From contig MNCI01009437.1 in NCBI GenBank assembly GCA_015680685.1, forward strand, positions 7,258 to 71,257: a DNA stretch of 64,000 nt. Direction: 5' to 3'. Shown here in pieces: positions 11,082 to 22,590 of this stretch. The position numbers were made by a program, and so were the translations under genes. The notes beneath the pieces were generated by a model, which saw nothing but the letters and a program-made list of their open reading frames with translations, was not told the DNA's origin and did no database searches. Within the stretch, counting starts at the first letter, position 1, and the number at the start of each line of letters is the position of its first letter. Source of the DNA: Gnetum montanum (taxonomy: Eukaryota > Streptophyta > Gnetopsida > Gnetales > Gnetaceae).

Positions 11082-11095
11082 TGGTGCTAGAGAAG
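11082..11095 (+). promoter_or_regulatory. Element D primer-binding site
   Basis: TGGTGCTAGAGAAG starts 6 bp after the LTR end, as in E (TGGTGCTAGAAG). In D the site runs directly into the middle of gag (LEKLLTYFVTHF), so leader and gag N-terminus are deleted at this point. Confidence 0.65.
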
Positions 11096-12600
11096 TTATT
11101 GACCTATTTTGTGACACACTTCAAGTATAACTTGAGGCCAAAAGTCACGCTAGATTAACTAATGAGCATGAAGTAGGATCCTCTAGAACCAGTCTAGAAG
11201 TTCATCCAGCGGTGGAGCACTACTCTTAATGAAATCCACAAACCCATTGACGAGGTCCATTTGCTTGCCATTTTCAAGTGTGTAGTGAGTGACTTTATCA
11301 AGTCTAAGTTGTACTATCTCACTCCCCGCACTCTTAGTCAAGCTTTTGCCTAGACTAAGAGCATTTAGGATGCTGCCAAAGCAAGCAAAGACCCAACTTA
11401 TGTTGCATTTAAAAAAAACTTCACAAAGAAGAATAAAGACAAGGGTAAGGCTGCAACTGGCATAGTGGCCGTTGTGGCAAATGAGGCTAGACCCAACAAT
11501 GACAACAAGAACAATAAGAAACTAGCCACACCTATAGCTAATCCAATGCCAAAATAGGAAAATGCACAACAACCTTCCACGTCTACACTTGAGACATCTG
11601 CACAACACAAACCAAACTTCGAACATAAAGATCGCTCGAAGTATGCCCCACTACCTGTCAAGCCTTCATATCTTTTGAAGCAAATACTAGCAGAGGGGTA
11701 CATCCAACATAAACAAATGTTGGAGGAGGGGGTTAAGAAGCATCAGTAGTACTATGAACTCCTCAAGAATCCCTTGTTGGCTTTGCCTAATGAGCTTCTA
11801 GTTCCTAAGGGTTTCAGGCTGGATCAATTTTGTGACTACCACCAACAGTGTGGTAAAAACACAGATTATTGTATGGAATTGAAGTATGACATCCAAAGGA
11901 TGATTGATAAGGGAAAGTTGGTGTTAGACGAAAGCAACCCAATATGCCCTAAGAACCAATCCTTACACATCTACATGGATCCCCTTAATGCCAACAACAT
12001 CAACTACATCATCAACACTATCGGTGTTGACAGTAATCCTACACTATCCCAATAGCCATTTCTAGTCCGCGTGTCTCAACGTAGTGCACCAATACCACCA
12101 ATGGCTAACAAAAGCCCACAATAATCCTTTGTCTTAAGAGTCCCTCCTCGGGCATACACCCTTGCACCATTTGTTCCTGGGGCATCCATCACTACACCAC
12201 CTGTTAGCAGAACTGCACCACCACATGCACTAACACCATTAACTCCGTTCGTTATCAGGGGCCCAAACCAATCAACAACCCCCACCCTACAGATGACAAC
12301 TCTGCAGCCTTCTCATCCTATGAAATGAGAAGTGCATTTCATGGGTGAGATGTTGAAGGAAGATATCACCCCAGGTACTTCCAAGACCATGTCTTCACCC
12401 CCTACTTCTACGTCCTCATTATTAAAATGGAATGTTTATACAACCAAAAAGTCTTTGCCACCTCGCCAAGAAGGGTCTGAAACCAGACCTGAAACTGCCC
12501 CGCATCGGGAAATTTGTCTTCTTAGATAGATAGAAGAGGAAAAGGAAGTAAATAGAAGGGTGGCCAGGACCTCTTAAATGCTCTCACTCAAGTCAAATAG
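11086..12600 (+). pseudogene. gag: Element D gag, N-terminally deleted
   Basis: Translation starts inside the retrotransposon-gag domain (FVTHFKYNLRPKVTLD, then KFIQRWSTTLNEIHKPIDE, then LLAIFKCVV). It continues through a basic Lys/Asn-rich segment to a zinc-knuckle-like sequence FCDYHQQCGKNTDYCMELK (about 11826-11890), the CxxH...C form common in Tat gag. A TAG at 11352-11354 sits at the same codon as stops in E and F. A frameshift lies between 11400 and 11620, and other stops are present. About the first 300-400 residues present in E and F are missing. Confidence 0.85.
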
Positions 12601-13482
12601 GCTCTGAAATAGAAAAACACCATGCTGAGCCTATACGACCTGATCATGACGTCTATCACACATTGTGAGGCTTTGGTCCATATGTTAATGGAAATTCTAG
12701 TTGATGAGAACATGCTAGCAGAAGAGAAGGAAATCCATTCGGTCATGCTTCCTTCTGTGCTTGCAGAACCTCAGCCATCCCAACTAAATTTTTGCAATAG
12801 TTCCATTAGGAAAGATCCTGAAAAGGGTTAGGTGACCACGACACCCCTATTCATCACTATTCAGGTCAACCAACATAAGATCTAGAGGGTACACATCAAT
12901 GATGGGGCTCCAACAAATGTCATTCCATTTCCTATTATGGACAAGCTGGGTTTGGTCAACTAGATCAAACCTACAACAATGTCATGCCTAAAGTCATTCA
13001 ACAGGGCATGGGTCGTGGTAAAAGGCACAATCCATATTGACTTTGTCACAGGGGACCAGTTCGCCACAAATGCAACATTCATAGTGGTCGAAGAGATGCT
13101 TGGGTTTAACCTGATCTTGGGGAGGTCATGGTTAGTGCAACTTAGGATTTTCTCCTTGCCCATATACCAGGAGATCCATCTGTCCTATGCAGGCAAAGAG
13201 GTGGTAATCCATGGTGATGATGTAGCTACACAAGCTATCAATACCGTAGACATGGAATAGGGCTTAGAGGTTGTAACCTTTGAGAATGAAGTGCCTATCT
13301 CTGCAACTAACTGTTTGACAAAGGAACTAGCTCAAGAGGCTAGTTTAGAAAATGAAAATGCATGGGCAGAGTTGCCCTTCCAAGCGGAGGATAACGATAT
13401 GGGTGAAGGTCGTACCAAAGCATCGCAACCCTACACCTTTCCCAATCCACGATGGGTAAAAAAGAAACTATGCATAGCATAG
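12601..13482 (+). pseudogene. pol: Element D aspartic protease and linker
   Basis: Retropepsin that cleaves the polyprotein. A conserved linker (MLSLYDLIMTSITHCEAL) is followed by the active-site region INDGAPTNVIPFPIMDKLGL, then TIHIDFVTGDQFATNATFIVVEEM and FNLILGRSWLVQ, the hydrophobic-hydrophobic-G end motif of retropepsins. The acidic-residue-plus-Gly active site is D-G-A. One stop lies between the active site and CLKSFN. The frame closes at 13482 after PRWVKKKLC, a tail also seen in F and E. RT does not follow for 5 kb, which is unusual for gypsy pol. Confidence 0.82.
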
Positions 13483-13599
13483 CAACCCCATTGCTTCTTT
13501 CCCAGTTGCCATCATTTGTACACTTATTGCCTTTTCTCTTTACATCTAGTTATCTACGCTAGGTACTAGTTAGCTATTCTCTAGAGCGTTAGCGTATCA

Positions 13600-13800
13600 C
13601 CTGTCTATTGTCCCATGGCTTGAAATGCCCTAAAACTATGTTGCTAACGTTCGTGGTCCAAAACAGCCTAAAACTATTTTTCCTCTATGTACATCACGTC
13701 CATGGCCTGAAATGGCCTAAAACTAGTAGAAGCCCAAAATGGCCTAAAACCCAAAATGGCCTAAAACTAGCAATGGCCCGAAATGGCCTAAAACTAAGAC
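13600..13800. repeat. Element D motif array after protease
   Basis: Repeated GGCCTAAAACTAGCAATGGC-type units, about eight copies at roughly 20-45 bp spacing. Related blocks occupy the same place in E (35105-35400) and F (51300-51420). Confidence 0.8.
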
Positions 13801-13946
13801 AAAATCAAAAACATAAAAAATGATCTTATAGATAGCACCAAAAACTTGCCAAAATCTTATTTTCAGTTTTCATTCAATAGTTTTACAAAAAAAATGTTTG
13901 CAACTGTTTGTAAAAAAATTCAAAAAATTTTAAAAATCCCATGTTG

Positions 13947-16900
13947 TCATGGATTATCTTCGCCCACATCGTCTTCGCCTACTTCGCCTACTTCTATATC
14001 ATCTCTTACCACATTTTCTTACTCTACACCACCTTCGCCTACATCCCCATCTTTGCGCTCAACAGGCCCTACACCTTCACCTAGAGCCTACATTGCAATA
14101 GTAAAATAGTTAGCTACATGAACACATAAACACTAAGAAAATATAAAACTTTTGCATAATGGGAAATGACTAACTTGAGATGGTCTTGCTTCCATCTCAA
14201 AGAATATATGGTCAAAGCTGAGCCCGAGGGATTCCCAGATCTCATCCTCTGTGATATCAGCCCAGTGCCTATTACCCAATCCAGCATTTGTAGTATCTTT
14301 CACCTTTTCAGTGATTGTCCATCTTGGTGGTCCTGGAGAAAAGGAGGCAATGGCAGTCTCACCTGTGGGAAGGTCCACTTCCCATTTAGGAGACTCAATG
14401 ACCATCACTTGCTCCATGAACTTGCTATAAGCCTCAAAAGTGCCAATAGTTTATAAATTCTTTACAAGTAAATACTTCCACAGAAGCATCTTTGTATAGT
14501 TTGCAGTAGGTGGCATGTTCTAGTTTATACATATGCTTATGGCTTTTCTGGAACTACCCCCATTCGTAAACTCTAGCACTATAATCTTTTCAATATTCAT
14601 TCTTCTAAGCCAGAAAGTCCATTTGCATTTGCTATTCTATTATTTCTCTGGTGGCCTTATTGTTGCACCACATGATTGTCCAATATCTAGCATAATCTAC
14701 GACAGTCGTGCGCCAATCATCATCATTATTTGCATGGGCTAGGAGGAAATCATTCTTGGATTTGAGGTCTCCCACCTCGGTGCTTAGCTTAGCTTTCTCC
14801 TTATTGGTCCTCTGAACCTACTTTTACAGGTCCTCGTTGATGCACCTACACTCACACAAGGAGCGTGTTGAGTGCAAAACATATTTGCAAGCCTCGTCGT
14901 ATACCCAACGAGGTACCTCGGTTACTTCGGGTAGAAATGTGGGCACACCATTGACTCTTAATACTTTACTTGAGTCCCATTTGATTTGAGAGGTTGTTGC
15001 AATACATAAAAAGTCCATCAAACGCATTAGCGTAGCAAAGTTAACAACTCAACAAACTTAGCGTAGCCATTTCACTTACCCACTTCAAGATCAACCTATC
15101 TAAGACAGCTAACCATGTCATTGATGACCCCCTGCATGAAAGTAAACTTGTTGAGGGTCTTGGCCCATGGTTCTAGGTGAACCAAGGGAGGTCCTGCAAT
15201 GTAGGTAGTGGTGTCTGTCATGCAACTAAATGTGTTAGATTGAGGTAGACCATAACAAAGAGGTGAGCAACATGAATGACAATGTGGGGGATCCTACCTA
15301 GTAAATCCTTGGGGGTGAAAATGGGAGGATCACCCATTGACATGTCATCGAATACATTGTCAAACTCACTAGCATCTAGTTACAGTTCTCCCCCTTTCTA
15401 GCTTAAAGCCATGGTAGCACCCTTCGCATGTGTCTGCTCCCCTGATGCTGAACTTCATTTGATAGAGTGACCTCCAGCAAGAGTTTCCTTTTGGTTGGTG
15501 TGGGCTACTTCTTTATTCATTGGTGCCTTTCCTTTCAAAGTACTGGCACCCTCCTCATCCATAGGATGTTCCTCTTCATCATCAGGAAATTCTTCCTCTT
15601 CAATAGGAGGCATCTTCTTGATGACAAGAGTTCCTTCCTTCATGGCAGGAGCTCTTTTCCTCTTGACAGGGGCACTCTCTTTTATGATTGGGCCCTCTAT
15701 ATATTTATTCACTGCCCCCGACTTGGGGGTCGATACCTCCTCTTCTCCTTCTCCTTCTTCTATCCCTTTTCAGCTCCTAACCACTCCTCAATATCTTCCC
15801 TCTAAAGGATCACCTCTCTCTTAGTTCTTGACCCAACAAGGATGTCATCAGTAGGGACACCAAAAAGGTCTACAAATAGCTAATCATTAATTTCTAGGAC
15901 CACCCGCAGGCCATGTATGCATGTGTGGAAGTGATCTACCTTTTTGAAAAAGGAGTCAGCTAGGGCAAGCATCTCGATGGAAGGGACGTTTGGGTTCAGG
16001 GCCAAGAACAAATCCATGGGCCTGGCAACTTGAAGGTTCCTGATTAAGGACTCCGAGGTCATGCTCCATATCCAGTGTTGGCTCACATCTACCTCCCTGT
16101 ACTTGAAGTAGATGTTGGCCTCCTAGTTCCCAGAAGTGATTACCATCAACTCCTCGGACTTCTTCGCCCCTACAGTAGTTTGCATAAAACAAAAAAAAGC
16201 ACAAAAAAGAGTTAGGCCAAGCATAAGTAGCAGTTTAACACTCAAACATGCAACAAATCACAGTGCAATTTACTGGTTTTGTACGGTGATAGAAATAGTG
16301 GAAATCAACCAAAACATCTTCAATGATGATAGTTTTAAAGGGTGCCCACCCTGCATCCAACCAATTGGAATCCTTGCATCTGTTGTAGTGCCTAGGGTAC
16401 CGAGTTGGGTAGGTATGGTATTCACCCCCGCACTGGCCAATCACACTTGCATGTATGTTATTAGTAGCAGAAAACTTCGGTAGCACCATTTGTGCTAGGG
16501 AAAACACATTTGTATCGCTGTGAAGCCCTTCCTCCTTGACATAAATCCTGATAATAGGAATACATTGTTAACATTTGTCTAGTGTGGCAAGCATTGCATA
16601 GCGTAATGGAACATGGCCACGAAACTCACCTTCTTGTGCTATAGACAGTTTCTAGTGGGTTTTGGGAACATGTTCCCATGTGCTACACAATAAATAATGT
16701 GTTGTATTGGTGGTAGCAATTATACTTGGGAATATCCTAGATCTAGGCTAAATGCCTCAAATTTCTAGGGCGTTGGCTATATCCTTCTTCCTACTTGCTG
16801 CTAATTGCTCCATTCATCAAAAATCACAGAATACCCCGGTTTACCCTAGGCAATAGGGTTTCTATTATGGTGGCTGCTACCTCCTTTGCCACGCTTAACC

Positions 16901-17810
16901 AAATGATCACGCTAAAGCATTCAAGGAGAAATTGCAAGAACTCTTGTGCCCCTTCTCAGAACCAGACTGCCTACTCTCCCACGAATGGATGGGGGGGAGG
17001 AACGTTGGCTATTGGCTTACTCACATAGCACAGGACCCCTACAATTTCTAGGAAAATTAGAATTATCCTTAGCGCTATCATACACAACACAACAACAAAT
17101 GTTAACAACATGTTTGAGTGAAGTTTCGATATAGCATAGCAAAATTAGCACTTAGTGGTTAGTGTAGCATGATTCTTTGCATACATCTAGCGTAGCGAAA
17201 TACAAGAAGGAAATAGCATAGCAGAACTAGCATAGCATAGCATACCTAGCTTAGCATAGCAAAAATAAGACCTAAATCAAATATTTGAACAAATAATGGT
17301 TCAAAATATTACATTAGTATCAAGAAAAATCTTATGCTTGACACAACGAATCGTATCGCATCGTGACAGAACACACGTTACCCTGTCATATTCTACATGG
17401 ACAAACCCTCCTGGGGGTTGTACGCTATGCTATTTGCATGTCAGGTGCTTGAATCAGCCAAGCCTCTATGGCAACTACAGCCACAGCGATGGTGGTCTAG
17501 GCGGCCTTGCATGCAACCCTAGCATAGCATCTTTACATCCATGAAGGCTAATTCAGCAATAGCGACAATGTAAAGGCCAAAATAATGATAATGCAATGAT
17601 AGAAAGTGCAAATCACAGAAGTAGAAAATGAAAAAAAAATAAGAAAACAATGATATAGGCATAAGGAAACAAAGAACGCATAGTAGCCTACCGGGCCAAT
17701 GACATCTCCTTTTGCACCTTAACGCATGCTTGCGACATCCACCCCAAGGTTCCCTACACCTCGTTGACCTTAGCGAGTGCCTTGCTTTTGCATTCCTTCT
17801 TTGGAGCCAT
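13947..17810 (-). pseudogene. Element D antisense multi-exon gene
   Basis: Minus-strand gene lying between protease and RT, homologous along its length to the F copy. Start ATGGCTCC at 17810 follows GTAGGATA, as in F. Exon 1 is 17692-17810 with donor GTAGGC. Later conserved blocks: EGAQEFLQFLLECFSVIIW (about 16900-16960); GQCGGEYHTYPTRYPRHYN (within about 16235-16560); SFFKKVDHFHTCIHGLRVV and INDQLFVDLFGVPTDD (about 15800-16172, acceptor CTGTAG|GGGCGAAG); a Glu-rich segment (15455-15712); VPTFLPEVTEVPRWVYDEA (about 14824-15010); TGETAIASFSPGPPRWTI (14133-14417). It ends GEDNP-stop at 13947-13949. Part of the transposon-protein-like exon present in F is deleted here. Function unknown; no complete family match recognised. 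Confidence 0.7.
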
Positions 17811-17939
17811 TATCCTACTTGTTGACTCTCCTTCCGTTGCTATGCTACACCACCTCACTCTTCACTACACTGCACCACCTTACTCTTTGCTATCATAATT
17901 GCTTTACACTCAGAATGCAAGCTCTACACTGTTACGGAG

Positions 17940-18050
17940 AAAATGACAAGTTTACCAAGGGTAAACCCTTATTTATAACTGAAATCGTAAAATATAAACT
18001 TGTCATTCTCTCTCTCCATTTAATGCAGAGCATACCATATAGTGGAGCAT
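17940..18050 (-). promoter_or_regulatory. Element D antisense-gene promoter
   Basis: On the minus strand a GAGAGAGAGA tract (near 18008-18020) is followed by TTATAAATAAGG (TATA at 17970-17977), then CCGTAACAGTGTAGAGC, about 160 bp before the ATG. F has the same arrangement (GA tract, CATAAATAGGG, CCGTAAGAGTGTAGAGC, ATG). The conserved order and spacing support a real core promoter. Confidence 0.65.
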
Positions 18051-18159
18051 GGTCACCATGATGTAGTTACACTATTCACATTAACGTAGGTGGGATAGAT
18101 TGTAAGCCTTCAAATGCTTCAAGCTAGCTGTTTGCCTTCCCAAAAAGATCGTGCACACT

Positions 18160-18500
18160 ATCAGTCCAAAAAAACCTTAAACTAGCAATCTTAGCATAGC
18201 TTCACTCTAGTTAGCTATCTGGAAAGACCTTAAACTAGTAGTTTCAACTTTTTACACGTTCGCGTTCACAATCCACAATGAAATTAAACTAGTAGTTTTG
18301 CATTTTTACATTAGTGATTTTATGCGTTTACACTAGCAGCTCTCTGTTCTTTACACTGGCAGTTTTGCATTTTACGTCTAAGTAGTCCGCAATGACATTA
18401 AACTAGCAGTTTAGCATTTCACATTAGTAGTTTTTCATTTTTTAGTAGTTTTGCATTTTCCTTTATGCCTTAGCAGTCCTCCATGACTTTAAACTGCAAA
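18160..18500. repeat. Element D motif array before RT
   Basis: About eight units with TTAAACTAGCA or TTAAACTAGTAGTT cores, alternating with GTCCRCAATGA-like segments. F has the equivalent at 45890-46390 on the complementary strand. Confidence 0.75.
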
Positions 18501-18594
18501 TTTTTAAGCTTTGCATCACACTTTACTAATTACATCTTATTGTTACTTTGTAAACTTTCTCCATACATGATTGCTACCAATAGGTACCTCTTAA

Positions 18595-18619
18595 CTAGAC
18601 TTTCATCCCATTTTGGTAG
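18595..18619 (+). promoter_or_regulatory. Element D putative splice acceptor before RT
   Basis: CTTAACTAGACTTTCATCCC then ATTTTGGTAG (ending 18619): branch-like CTTAAC, pyrimidine-rich stretch, terminal AG. The same site in F reads CTTAATTAGGC then TTTCATTTTATGTTGGCAG, and in G TTTCATTGGTAG. The RT coding frame follows in all three. This resembles the protease-RT intron known in Ogre elements. Confidence 0.5.
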
Positions 18620-20900
18620 ATTGAGTGAGAATGGAAATCCATCGTGATCTCTCTTCACATTTAGCTTTAGCAAGTCTGCATGGCAAGCTCGCGAGACAAC
18701 TGAACCTAGACCTAATAGACTGAGAATCACCCGTAGTTAGCACCATAGCATCCTTGGAAACATCCCTAGAATGGCCTGAGAATCTAGTTCAAACCCTAGA
18801 TTTAAAAGCTGGGGATGTAATTGAGGATCCTCGCATTGAGACACCTATGAACACATCCATGGGGGAGGTAAAAATGTTAAAACTTAGTTCACTCCGTGAT
18901 TCAAAGACACACAAAGATGTAGCCAAAATTATGCAAAACATTGATGTTTTTGAATGGTCATATAGTGACATGTCAGGTCTAGGTCCAAGGCTAATATAGC
19001 ACAACATTATCTTTGACCCACACATGAAAGCAGTCAAGTAGAAAGCTTCCAAGGTCAAACTAGAGATAACATTGATCATACAGGATGAAATCACCAAGCT
19101 TTACCAAGCTAGTTTCATCCAAGTAGTTGATTACTTGGAATGGGTGTCTAACATCGTTGTAGTTTCTAAGAAAATGAGAGGAATACGAATCTATATAGAC
19201 TTCTAGGATCTAAACAAGGCAACGATCAAAGATGATTTCCCACTTCCGAGCATCGATCAACTCATTAACACTATGGTTGGTCATGCTCTATTATCCTTTA
19301 TGGATGGTTTCTCTAGCTACAACCAGATTCGTATCAACCCATAGCATTAGTTAACAACAATATTCATGATCCCATGGGGTACCTTTTGTTACACTATGAT
19401 GTCTTTCGGGCTCAAAAATGCCAGAGCAACCTACCAATGAGCCATGACTTACATCTTTAGCAACTACATCTTAGAAACATTGAACGACTATGTGGATGAT
19501 ATAGTGGTGAAATCTAAAGAATCCGTTGAACATCCCCGCGATCTAGGTGTAGTCCTTAAGTGTTGTCAAATGCACGATTTATGCCTTAATCCTAAAAAGT
19601 GTCTTTGGGGTGAGAATTGAATGCATGTTAGGGTTTGTAGTATCGGAGGTTGGAATACGAGTGGACCCTAACAAAGTTAAAGCCATCATCAACTTAGCAC
19701 TTCCTACAAACCTTAAAGAACTATGTGGGCTACAAGGTAGAGTATAGTTCATCCGAAGGTTTATAGCAAAGCTGATTGACAAGTTACACCTTATGCAACA
19801 TCTTCTAAAGAAAGGGGTTAACTTTGAATGGATGATGCAATGCCAACAAGCCTTTGATTATTTGAAGAAATACCTCTTACACCTCCCAACTATTTAGACA
19901 CCATAGAGGGATAAGCCTTTCTTCATCTACCTTGCCATCTCTGAAACGTCTATCGTAGCACTGCTATGTTAGAAATGGGATGAAGGATCTAAGATACCAG
20001 TGTACTATCTAAGTCATCCCTTAATAGCATATGAGGTGAAATACAATGACGTGGAGAGAAATTGCCTAACCTTAGTGTTTGCATTGAAAAAGTGGAGGCA
20101 CTACCTGTTTCATAGCAAAATTAACATTATTTGGAAAAGCAACATACTTTGGGCTATGCCAAACAATTTGTATGAGAGCAGTAGGATAGCCTGGTGGGAA
20201 GTGATGATAGTGGAATTCAATTTACACTATGTAAGCCAATCAATGACAAAGGTTCAAGCAATAGCAACACAACTCACGACCTCACTTATCGATGACCAAG
20301 CGATCATCGACCTCAAATTCCCAGAAGAGCATGTCAACACTATCAATGCAATCCCACCACAACTTGAGGCTACTTTGCATTTTGATGATGGCGTGACCAT
20401 GCGAGGAGGTAGTGCAGCTGCTATCATTTCATTCCCCTTTGAGTAAATTCATCCCTCAGCTTATCATTTTGTGTTCCCTTGTACAAACATGTGGTAGAGT
20501 ACGAGGGGTTACTCAAGAGAATTCTAGCTGCCTAAGCATTAAGCATACAACACCTGGCGATTCATGGAGATTCACAACTTGTTGTGAATCAAATCACTGA
20601 GGTCTATGCCTACAAAGCTACATACCTACAACCCTATTATGACCTAGCAAAAACCTTGCTCAAACAGTTTGCAACTATGGATGTTCAACACATGCAACAT
20701 AATGAAAACGTCATAACAGTCACCCTAGCAACCCTAGCATTAAATATTCCATCACACTTGTTTGCAAGTTTTCCAACCTTGATTAATGAGTGTACTGAGC
20801 CTATCACTCAGGTGGGACATGTAGCCTCTGTTAGCACTACAAACACTCAGGAGTGGTATGCCAACATTAAAGCCTACCTGCAACATGGCGAGCCCCTAGG
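18620..20900 (+). pseudogene. pol: Element D RT, RNase H and archaeal RNase H
   Basis: Order on the plus strand: upstream linker (DVIEDPRIETPMNTSMGEVK), RT with VSNIVVVSKK, FMDGFSSYNQIRINP, MSFGLKNARATYQ and YVDD at 19489-19500, then LGFVVSEVG-like connection and a gypsy RNase H (FLHLPTI...IYLAISETSIVALLC, YNDVERNCLTLVFALKKWRHY). A second RNase H of the archaeal type follows (LHFDDGVTMRGGSAAAII, then IHNLLVVNQITEVYAYKA). A second archaeal RNase H is diagnostic of the Tat/Ogre lineage. Multiple stops (for example in IDF-stop-DL and NP-stop-H) and shifts make it a pseudogene. Confidence 0.87.
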
Positions 20901-20929
20901 TTGATTGACATCTTCCTAGAGAGATGTAG

Positions 20930-22105
20930 TTCTTAAGTGTGCTTGAAAATATGTACTTATGGGAGATAATGCCCTGTGCAAACGCTCCTATGATGGGATG
21001 TTGCTAGCATGCATAAACAAGGAGCAAGTGTAGAAGGTGGTCAATGAAGTACATGAGGGACTGTGTGGTGGACATATAGCACCTAGGGCTATGGCTATAA
21101 AAATCAGACATCTAGGGTACTATTGGCCTCACATGGAGCATGATTTCGTGGCCAAATTCAAGATGTGTGATACCTGCCAAAGATATGAAAATATCATACA
21201 TGTTTCACTGATAAAATTGCATCCAACGTAGATTACGTGGCCTTTCCAGTGATGGGGACTAGACCTCATAGGCCCTATCATGCCTAAGTCTTCCGTAGGG
21301 CATAGCTTCATCATCATAGCCATCGAGTAATTTACTAAGTGGGTGGAAGCTATTTTCATAGGGAAGACTACATCTTAGTAGGTTTTCCACTTCATCTTGG
21401 ACAATATCGTGACAAGGTTTAGACCTCCAATAGCTATTGTGATTGACAATGGGCCATAGTTTAGTAGTGTGGAAACTTGAACCTTCTATGGCAATCTTGG
21501 CATCAGGAAATCATTCTCCTCACCATACTACTCATAGGCGAATGGATAAGTAGAGGCCACAAACAATTCCATCATCAACTTGCTGAAGAAAATGCTTAAC
21601 AACAGCAAGAGGCAATGTCATGAAAAAATCCTGTATGTGTTGTGGGCTTACAGGATGACATGCAGAAATGCAATAGGTAAAATACCTTATAGTCTTTTTT
21701 ATGGATCTGAAGCTATGTTACCTCTTAAATTGTAGGTACCATCACTCTAGATGATCCTATCTAATGTCGTGAGCAAAGCCCAGAACAATGAGTCAAGGAT
21801 CATCGACCTCGACTCAATAGAGGAGAAAAGTGCATAGACACTGGGTCGCATAGAGCATTATCAGAATAAGAAAAGGTAAAAACATCATGCAAATCTAGAT
21901 CAATGAACAATACAGAAGGGATACCTCATTCTTAAGGCTATTCATGAGCATATGAAAAAATTCTTAACCAATTGGGAAGGTCGATATATGGTCATAAAAG
22001 CCTTTGGTAATAGGGCCTTCAAACTTGCAGACTTGGAAAACAATGAGTTTAAACATCTAGTGAATCACTCATGCCTCAAGCCGTACTACATCTTATGCAT
22101 GAGAC
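20930..22105 (+). pseudogene. pol: Element D integrase
   Basis: HHCC finger (HEGLCGGHIAP, then CDTCQRY), core with GLDLIGP and IVIDNGP and VEATNNS carrying the D, D, E acids, then LYVLWAYRMTCRNAIGKIPY and a C-terminal NWEGRYMVIKAFGNRAFKL module. In-frame stops include TGA at 21250-21252, TAG at 21457-21459 and TAG at 21535-21537; F has stops at the same three codons. G has Lys and Gln at the first two. Confidence 0.88.
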
Positions 22106-22109
22106 ATAT

Positions 22110-22590
22110 AAGCAATCGTCCTCTATGACATAAAACTAGAAAAGCTCATCTGCTGCAACATAAAACTGGCAAAGCTTCGACCAACGTCTGCTATGACATA
22201 AAATTGGCACAGGTAAGCCACCAACGTCTACTACAATATAAAACTGGCACAACACATCCACTATGATGTAAAACTAGCACAAATAGTCCTCCATGACTAC
22301 AAATTAGCATAGATGGTCTGCTAGGACCTTAAACTAGCATAGACCATTTGTACGATGTTAAACTAGCACAGACGATCTGCTAGGACCTTAAACTAGCTCA
22401 TCCACCATCCTGCTACGATAATAAACTAGCATAGCGATGGTCTGCTAGGACCTTAAACTAGCACAGTGACCATCTACTATGATGTTAAACTGGCACATAT
22501 GGTTTGCTGGGACCTTAAACTAGCACAGAGGTCTATTGGGACCTTAAACTAGCACAGCATGGTTTACTAGGACATTAAACTTGGTTTGTA
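22110..22590 (+). repeat. Element D motif array after integrase
   Basis: About 15 units such as TCTGCTAGGACCTTAAACTA and CTGCTATGACATAAAATTGG at roughly 25-40 bp spacing. Some frames read as YDIKLAQ / YDVKLAQ / WDLKLAQ repeats. Confidence 0.85.

Noticed and set aside
15467-15824. Plus-strand frames rich in Phe/Ser (112 and 109 codons) in D
   Set aside because: Complement of the Glu/Lys-rich exon of the antisense gene; no sense-strand homologue in F.
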